Source of the DNA: Deinococcus peraridilitoris DSM 19664
GTDB lineage: Bacteria > Deinococcota > Deinococci > Deinococcales > Deinococcaceae
Direction of reading: 5' to 3'
Assembly: GCF_000317835.1 (NCBI RefSeq)
Contig: NC_019793.1
Location: 1,240,001-1,304,000 of the forward strand
DNA length: 64,000 bases
The notes under the pieces are model-generated. The model ran no database searches and was not told the origin of the DNA. It saw nothing but the letters and a program-made list of their open reading frames with translations. The translations under genes and the position numbers were made by a program. Positions 59,006-64,000 of this stretch are shown here, piece by piece (the stretch's first letter is position 1; each line of letters begins with the position of its first letter).

Positions 59006-60169
59006 ATGTGGTTTCCTGAGGGCATGCTCCAGGCTTCCCGGTTGATCTGCCCGCTCGTCTTTTCGTTTGGCTTCGCGTTCGCCTCGCTGACCGACGACCT
59101 GCTCGTCCTGCAGCAGATCGGCTCGCGCGAAACGGGCACCATGGGCAACGCGCAGGCCCGGGCTTATCTGGAAGAGCAATTCCGCACGCTGGGTTACGAC
59201 ACCCGTCAGGAACCGTTCAGCTACACCCGCTTTCAGGATTACGGCTCGGAGGTGCGCGTAGGAAGCGTCCGGTTTGCGGCCCGCGCCCTGCAGGGCGGGC
59301 CGGGCATGCAGCTCGACGCCCCTGCCGTGTGGGTGAGCGGCGTGGGCACGGGCGCCGACTTCCACAAGGCAGGCGTCCGGGGTAAGGTGGCCGTGATTGC
59401 GCGCGGCGGCATGCTGTTTCGTGACAAGGCCAGAAATGCCCGAACGGCGGGCGCCGTGGCGCTGGTCATCATCAACAGCGAGCGCGGCGTCTACCGGGGC
59501 GCCATCGGGGAAGCGGTGGGCATTCCGGTCCTCAGTGTCGCACCCGATGCGCGCACCGCGCTGCGCGGCGCGGCACGCCTGTTCCTGAAGGTCGACCTGA
59601 AATTCGAGACCGTACGCGGCGCCAACGTGATCGCGCAGCTTCCCGGCGCCCGGCCCGAAGTGCTGTTCGGGGCGCACCATGACAGCTTCATCTTCTCTCC
59701 GGGCATCAATGACAACGCGTCCGGGGTGCTGGGCGTGCTGGAACTCGCACGCGAGCTGCGCGGCAGCGATCAGGCCCGGCGGGTCATGTTCGCACTCTTC
59801 GACGGTGAAGAAGACCGCTTTCAGGGCTCACGGTCTTTCGTGAAGACGCACGCGGCGCTGCTGCCCCGCCTGCGCGGCATGCTGAACCTCGACATGATCG
59901 GCGTGAACGCCGAGCCCCTCGCAGTGAACGGCAGCGCCACCCTCGTGCGCCTCGCCCAGAGGGTGGTGCCGGGCCTGCGCTCGTTTTCCGACAGCGGCCT
60001 GAGCGACCACGAAAGTTTTATGGCCGCTGGCGTGCCGGGCCTGTTCTTTTTTCGTGGCCTTGACCCCAACTACCACCTCCCGAGTGACACGGGGGCCGAC
60101 GCCACGCTGATTCGTGAAACCGCCCGGGCTGCCCTGAATGTCGCGCGCGCCCTTATGACCGCGCGCTGA
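59006..60169 (+). CDS. M28-family metallopeptidase, secreted
   Basis: A 387-aa zinc peptidase. The N-terminus has a signal-like hydrophobic stretch (LICPLVFSFGFAFASL), a PA-type insert (VRGKVAVIARGGMLFRDKAR) and the M28 catalytic domain: LFGAHHDSFIFSPGINDNAS (His-Asp ligands), LFDGEEDRFQGSRSFV (catalytic Glu and next ligand), LNLDMIGVNAEPLAV (Asp) and DPNYHLPSDTGADAT (His). It probably cuts peptides outside the cytoplasm. ATG 59006 has GGAGG (GGAGGCGTG) upstream. It is convergent with cphB. Confidence 0.85.
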   Translation: MWFPEGMLQASRLICPLVFSFGFAFASLTDDLLVLQQIGSRETGTMGNAQARAYLEEQFRTLGYDTRQEPFSYTRFQDYGSEVRVGSVRFAARALQGGPGMQLDAPAVWVSGVGTGADFHKAGVRGKVAVIARGGMLFRDKARNARTAGAVALVIINSERGVYRGAIGEAVGIPVLSVAPDARTALRGAARLFLKVDLKFETVRGANVIAQLPGARPEVLFGAHHDSFIFSPGINDNASGVLGVLELARELRGSDQARRVMFALFDGEEDRFQGSRSFVKTHAALLPRLRGMLNLDMIGVNAEPLAVNGSATLVRLAQRVVPGLRSFSDSGLSDHESFMAAGVPGLFFFRGLDPNYHLPSDTGADATLIRETARAALNVARALMTAR

Positions 60170-60983
60170 GCGGGCGCCGGGCGCGCAGGTCGAAACCGTT
60201 CCCGGCGCTCAGCAGGTGCAGCTTCACGTCGTGCAGGGACAGGGGAGCGTCACGGCGGGCTTCGGCGATGTTGGATGAGGTCACGCCGGAAGCGTCGGCG
60301 ACGTAGACCGCGCCACTGCCCACCACCCGCAGCTGCTCGCCTTCCACCACGATGGCAGTGTCCTCGTCGATGCCGATGCCCAGCACCCGGGGATTTTGTG
60401 CCACGGCGCCCAGCAGCCGCCCGATGCGCCCACGCTCGGCGAAATGCTGGTCGATGATGACGTCACGAATGAGCCCCAGCCCTGGCGCCATGCGTAAATC
60501 CCCGATGTGGTGGGACTCTTCGCTGGTACCTTTGACCAGCATGGTTTCGCACATGGCCGAGGCGCCCGCCGAGGTACCCGCGATGACGCCGCCTTTCTCA
60601 AGGATCTCGCGAATGCAGCTCTCCACGGGCGTGTCGCCGATCTGGCTGGTGATGCGCAGCTGGTCCCCTCCGGAGAAAAAGACGCCCGATGCGCCTTCCA
60701 GCAGCTTGAGCGTCTCGGGGAGCGAGGCCTGAGCGCGTTCCTCCACGTACAGCTCGACCAGCTCACCGACGTTCAGGTCTTTAAAGCCCTCCTGGTAACT
60801 TTCGAAGTAGCCTTCGGGTTTGTGGGACGCCACGGTCGCGACGACCAGCTTGCCGCCTCTTACCCGGCGCGCCACCTCCTGCAGAATCGGACGCTCACCG
60901 CCTTTGGCTTCGTGCCCACCGATGATGACCAGGGTGCCCTGGGAGACGCCTGCATCCGGGCGGTCGTGGGATTTATTGGACAT
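60153..60983 (-). CDS. cphB: Cyanophycinase
   Basis: A 276-aa serine peptidase of the S51 family that releases beta-Asp-Arg dipeptides from cyanophycin. It has LVIIGGHEAKGGERPILQEV, GVFFSGGDQLRITSQIGDTP, the nucleophile elbow GVIAGTSAGASAMCETMLVK with catalytic Ser, and LRMAPGLGLIRDVIIDQHFA. Its ATG lies 11 bases inside the end of iaaA, so the two are translationally coupled. Its product dipeptide is the substrate of the neighbouring isoaspartyl peptidase, so the cluster is a closed synthesis and use cycle. The last 17 bases overlap the M28 peptidase gene (opposite strand). Confidence 0.92.
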   Translation of the reverse strand: MSNKSHDRPDAGVSQGTLVIIGGHEAKGGERPILQEVARRVRGGKLVVATVASHKPEGYFESYQEGFKDLNVGELVELYVEERAQASLPETLKLLEGASGVFFSGGDQLRITSQIGDTPVESCIREILEKGGVIAGTSAGASAMCETMLVKGTSEESHHIGDLRMAPGLGLIRDVIIDQHFAERGRIGRLLGAVAQNPRVLGIGIDEDTAIVVEGEQLRVVGSGAVYVADASGVTSSNIAEARRDAPLSLHDVKLHLLSAGNGFDLRARRPLSARS

Positions 60984-61887
60984 CCTGCTCCTCTGTTTTG
61001 CTCAGAAAAACGCCCGCCTGCGCCATGCGGGAAGTCTGATAGGCGACGGGCATGTTGGGGCTGTTGTGCCACCAGCCCACCTGCCCGTCCGGTGTGATGA
61101 CAATTGCGCCGGCTTCGCCGCCCACGCGCTGCTGCATGGTCTGCAAGGCTTCTTGCAGGGCCCCGTCAGGCGAAGTGGCTTCAGGCGAGGGGCGCGCGAG
61201 CAGGTGAAGGATCCGCGCGGCGACCATCATGCGGGCGATGCTTTCGCCTTCTCCGGTCAGGGCCACCGCGCCCAGCTCGTTGTCCGCATAAAAACCGCAC
61301 CCGGGCAAAGGTGAATCTCCGACCCGGCCCGGCCTTTGCCCGCTGAGTCCCCCGGTGGAGGTACCTGCGGCGAGGTTTCCCTGAGCGTCGAGCGCCACGC
61401 ACCCGACGGTGTCGTGTTCCTCGTAGGCTTCACGTTGCGCCGGGCTGATCAGCGCTTCGACTTCGCACAATTCTGCACCCTGCTCACGCGCGAACTGCCG
61501 GGCCGCGTCACCGATGAGCATCACCGGCGTTTCCCGCAGCAGGGCCCGCGCCACCGACGCCGGATGACGCACCCCGCGAAGGCCCGCCACCGCACCGACA
61601 TCCAGGGTCCTGCCGTCCATCAGGCCCGAGTCCATCTCGACCTCGCCCACCGAGTTGGGCGCCGAGCCGAAACCCGCGTTGAAGGTCGGGTCGTCTTCCA
61701 GCAATCGCAGCGCCGCCTCGACGGCTTCCACGGCGCTGCCGCCGCCTTCGAGAACTTTTCGCCCGGCCTGCTGGGCCGCCAGGCAACCCGCCCGGCTGGC
61801 CGAGGCTTTCTCCGGGGGCACTTCGTGAGCGCCCCCATGCACGATGATGGCCCAGTGGCCGCCTGCTTCATTTATGCGGTCAGGCAC
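60973..61887 (-). CDS. iaaA: Isoaspartyl peptidase / L-asparaginase (Ntn-hydrolase)
   Basis: A 304-aa precursor that cleaves itself before a Thr to form the active Ntn-hydrolase. The autocleavage site is EEHDTVGCVALDAQG, with the nucleophile Thr after Asp. Other signatures are IIVHGGAHEVPPEKASASRA near the N-terminus, GFGSAPNSVGEVEMDSGLMD and GSPLPGCGFYADNELGAVAL-type GDSPLPGCGFYADNELGAVA. It hydrolyses beta-aspartyl peptides, here most likely the Asp-Arg dipeptide from cyanophycinase. The start is GTG 61887, which overlaps the cphA stop by 8 bases (GTGCCTGA), with GGAGCACC upstream. Confidence 0.9.
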   Translation of the reverse strand: MPDRINEAGGHWAIIVHGGAHEVPPEKASASRAGCLAAQQAGRKVLEGGGSAVEAVEAALRLLEDDPTFNAGFGSAPNSVGEVEMDSGLMDGRTLDVGAVAGLRGVRHPASVARALLRETPVMLIGDAARQFAREQGAELCEVEALISPAQREAYEEHDTVGCVALDAQGNLAAGTSTGGLSGQRPGRVGDSPLPGCGFYADNELGAVALTGEGESIARMMVAARILHLLARPSPEATSPDGALQEALQTMQQRVGGEAGAIVITPDGQVGWWHNSPNMPVAYQTSRMAQAGVFLSKTEEQDVQ

Positions 61888-64000
61888 GGTGCTCCTGCTG
61901 GGGCACCTCTGATGTAGAAGAAGCTTGCCGGAGGGTGTCATCGTAGATTCGCGGGGGCGTCTGCGTGCTGTCAAAGTCACGCATCTGCTGCCAGACGCCT
62001 TCTACTTCGGTGGCGAGCAGCACCACCAGGTCTCCAGCGCGTGCGCTTCGCAGGGCCGCCTGCACGGCCTCGGGCTCCGACAGAATCGTCTGCAGCCTGC
62101 TGGCATCGAAGCCGGTCGACAGGGCCCCTTCGGCGACCAGCCGGGCACCTTGCCCGACCTTGCGTCCACGGCGCAGCTCATCCTCGCGCACGATGATCTC
62201 GTCGAAAGCGGTGGCGGCCAGTTCACCCATCAGGCGGATGTCCTGATCGCGGCGGTCACCGGCCACGCCGATCACCCCGATCACCCGGCCACGCTCGGGA
62301 CGCAGGTGCTTGACGAGTTCGCCCAGGTAACCCAGCCCGTCGGGGTTGTGGGCGTAATCCAGCAGCACCCGGAAGGGATGACCGTCGTAGAGGTTGAGCC
62401 GCCCCGGATTCTGCTCGAACGAAGTCGAGAAGCTGCTTAGGGCCGTGCGCAACACGGGCAAGGACACGTCCTGGGCAAAGGCGATGGCGGCGGCAGCCAG
62501 GGCGTTGGCGATGTTCACCTGCGCGAAACCGCCCAGCGTGGCGGGAATTTCGCGGGCCCGGATGATCGGCAGGCGTTGCCCGCTGTCGTAGAGCACCAGT
62601 TCGTCACCCATCAGGGTGGGCTCGCGCACAAGGGCCGTGCCACCCTGCGCGATGTGGCGGGCGAGGTGCGCCGGCGCGTCGCGCCCACCTTGCATCGAGA
62701 ACAGTATGACTTTGCCACGCGCCTTCTTCTGCATTTTCAGGGTAAGCGGATCGTCGGCGTTCAGCACGCTGGTTCCGGTGTCCGTCACGACCTCCACGAT
62801 GAGGGACTTGACCCACGCGAGGTCCTCGACCGTCTCGATGCCCTTGAGGCCCAGGTGATCCGGCTGGATGTTCAGCACGGCGCCCACGTCACAACGCTCG
62901 AACGCGAGCCCTTCGCGCAGAATGCCGCCGCGCGCGGTTTCCAGCACCGCCACGTCCACCGTCGGGTCCCCCAGGATCACCTTGGCACTTCTGGGGCCGG
63001 TGGTGTCACCGGACATCACGAGTTCGCCGTCCACGTAGATGCCGTTGGAGGTGGTGAAGCCGACCACCTTGCCGGCGTGCCTGAGGATGTGCGCCACCAT
63101 GCGGGTGGTGGTGGTTTTGCCGTTGGTGCCGGTGATCGCGATGATCGGCATCCGGCACGGCGTGCCTTTGGGAAACAGCGAATCGATCACGGCCGACGCC
63201 ACGTTGCGCGGCGTGCCCTGCGAGGGTTCCAGGTGCATGCGAAAGCCAGGAGCGGCGTTCACCTCGACGATGCCGCCGCCGCTCTCGTACAGGGAACGAG
63301 AGATGTCCGGGCTGATCATGTCGATGCCTGCCACGTCGAGGCCGATCACCTGCGCCGCCCGCCGGGCGATGGTGATGTTCATGGGGTGCGCCACGTTGGT
63401 GCGGTCGACGGCCGTACCGCCCGTGGATAAATTGGCCGTGTCGCGCAGAAAGACGGTCTGACCTTCCAAGGGCACGCTCACGGGAGACAGGCCCGAGCGG
63501 GCGAGTAAATCAATCACGTGCTGATCGATCACGATGCGGGTCATGACGTTCTCGTGCCCGTCACCGCGCCGGGGGTCCTGGTTGATTTCCTCGACAAGTT
63601 CCTGGATGGTGCGCCGCCCGTCTCCGACCACGTGCGCCGGTATGCGTTCGGCCACCGCGACGACCTCGCCATTGATCACCAGCACACGGTGGTCGTTGCC
63701 CTGATATTGCTGCTCGACCACCACATCACGGCTGTGCGCCCGCGCCTGCTCGAAACCCCAACGCACTTCCTCCGGAGAATTCAGGTTCAGCGAAACACCC
63801 CGGCCGTGGTTTCCGTCGAGCGGCTTGGTCACCACCGGGTAGCCGACCCGCTGCGCAGCCCGGATGGCGTCCTCGGCACTGCGCACCACCGCTCCTTGGG
63901 GCACCGGCAACCCGGCGCGGTCCAGCAGTTTCTTGGTGAGCGCCTTGTCGCTGGCCGTCTGCGTCGCAATAAATGAGGTATTGCTGGTAATGCTGGCGCG
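61880..64000 (-). CDS. cphA: Cyanophycin synthetase (5' end outside the window)
   Basis: About 706 residues are visible; the gene continues past the right edge, since full CphA is near 870-900 aa. Visible are an ATP-grasp domain (KPLDGNHGRGVSLNLNSPEE, GNDHRVLVINGEVVAVAER, GGGIVEVNAAPGFRMHLEPS) followed by a Mur-ligase-like domain with the P-loop IIAITGTNGKTTTTRMVAHI, LNIQPDHLGLKGIETVED and LLDYAHNPDGLGYLGELVK. It joins Asp and Arg into the storage polymer cyanophycin using ATP. The conserved N-terminal domain is not in view. The frame enters from 64000 (ASITSNTSFIATQTASDKAL). Confidence 0.93.
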   Translation of the reverse strand, partial: RASITSNTSFIATQTASDKALTKKLLDRAGLPVPQGAVVRSAEDAIRAAQRVGYPVVTKPLDGNHGRGVSLNLNSPEEVRWGFEQARAHSRDVVVEQQYQGNDHRVLVINGEVVAVAERIPAHVVGDGRRTIQELVEEINQDPRRGDGHENVMTRIVIDQHVIDLLARSGLSPVSVPLEGQTVFLRDTANLSTGGTAVDRTNVAHPMNITIARRAAQVIGLDVAGIDMISPDISRSLYESGGGIVEVNAAPGFRMHLEPSQGTPRNVASAVIDSLFPKGTPCRMPIIAITGTNGKTTTTRMVAHILRHAGKVVGFTTSNGIYVDGELVMSGDTTGPRSAKVILGDPTVDVAVLETARGGILREGLAFERCDVGAVLNIQPDHLGLKGIETVEDLAWVKSLIVEVVTDTGTSVLNADDPLTLKMQKKARGKVILFSMQGGRDAPAHLARHIAQGGTALVREPTLMGDELVLYDSGQRLPIIRAREIPATLGGFAQVNIANALAAAAIAFAQDVSLPVLRTALSSFSTSFEQNPGRLNLYDGHPFRVLLDYAHNPDGLGYLGELVKHLRPERGRVIGVIGVAGDRRDQDIRLMGELAATAFDEIIVREDELRRGRKVGQGARLVAEGALSTGFDASRLQTILSEPEAVQAALRSARAGDLVVLLATEVEGVWQQMRDFDSTQTPPRIYDDTLRQASSTSEVPQQEHRA

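Overview
The window is GC-rich bacterial chromosome. I infer a Deinococcus-type organism (phylum Deinococcota). The reasons are a primary sigma factor with a basic/alanine-rich and then acidic N-terminal extension, a cyanophycin synthesis and turnover cluster, a UbiD-type decarboxylase, and DNA-repair genes (uvrB, ung, an HNH nuclease, a DEDDh exonuclease) mixed with duplicated membrane and stress genes. The genus is an inference from gene content, not from an alignment. I saw no rRNA, tRNA or CRISPR array.

Layout. 1-3.3 kb: a UbiD decarboxylase cut by the window edge, an HNH nuclease, a MarC-family membrane protein, a small broken ORF and an AAC(3)-type acetyltransferase. 3.4-7.3 kb: an accessory island. 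An IS256-family element with 21-bp terminal inverted repeats (3968-7149) carries a decayed transposase gene. A 1.85-kb serine-recombinase element has inserted into that gene at a GC dinucleotide. 7.3-11.7 kb and 19.8-23.2 kb: two related sets of stress-type genes (DUF421/YetF protein and partner, alpha/beta hydrolase, small membrane protein, PfpI-like protein, zinc alcohol dehydrogenase, GreA-like protein). They share a 458-bp inverted repeat that differs at one base. Between these repeats lie a xylose locus (LacI regulator, xylB, xylA, ROK regulator) and a quinone reductase.

23-36 kb is mostly core: an MFS transporter, an FAD oxidoreductase, rpoD, argR, coaBC, rpoZ, a three-gene ABC exporter, a CorA-type transporter with a possible leader peptide, and an S9 peptidase. 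36.4-42.5 kb holds an ebo-type cluster (eboD, a 109-aa unknown, eboB, eboE, eboC, eboF). In other bacteria this cluster is linked to moving secondary-metabolite precursors to the periplasm. No recognisable eboA is present.

42.5-52.7 kb: exonuclease, DUF2795 protein, ung, uvrB, Yip1 protein, VOC protein, M42 peptidase, EamA transporter, and a CitAB-like two-component system. The two-component system is divergent from a complete tripartite tricarboxylate transporter (tctC-tctB-tctA, 52.9-55.9 kb). A 19-bp palindrome in the shared intergenic region is a good operator candidate. 56-60 kb: a large multi-GAF histidine kinase and an M28 peptidase. 60.2-64 kb: cphB, iaaA and cphA, overlapping genes on the minus strand that would make and break down cyanophycin; cphA runs off the window.

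The strongest novelty candidates are the nested recombinase/IS structure with base-exact target reconstruction and a recombinase frame without its own stop, the eboA-less ebo cluster with a 12-bp hairpin before eboB, the possible corA leader ORF, and the near-identical inverted repeat around the xylose locus.
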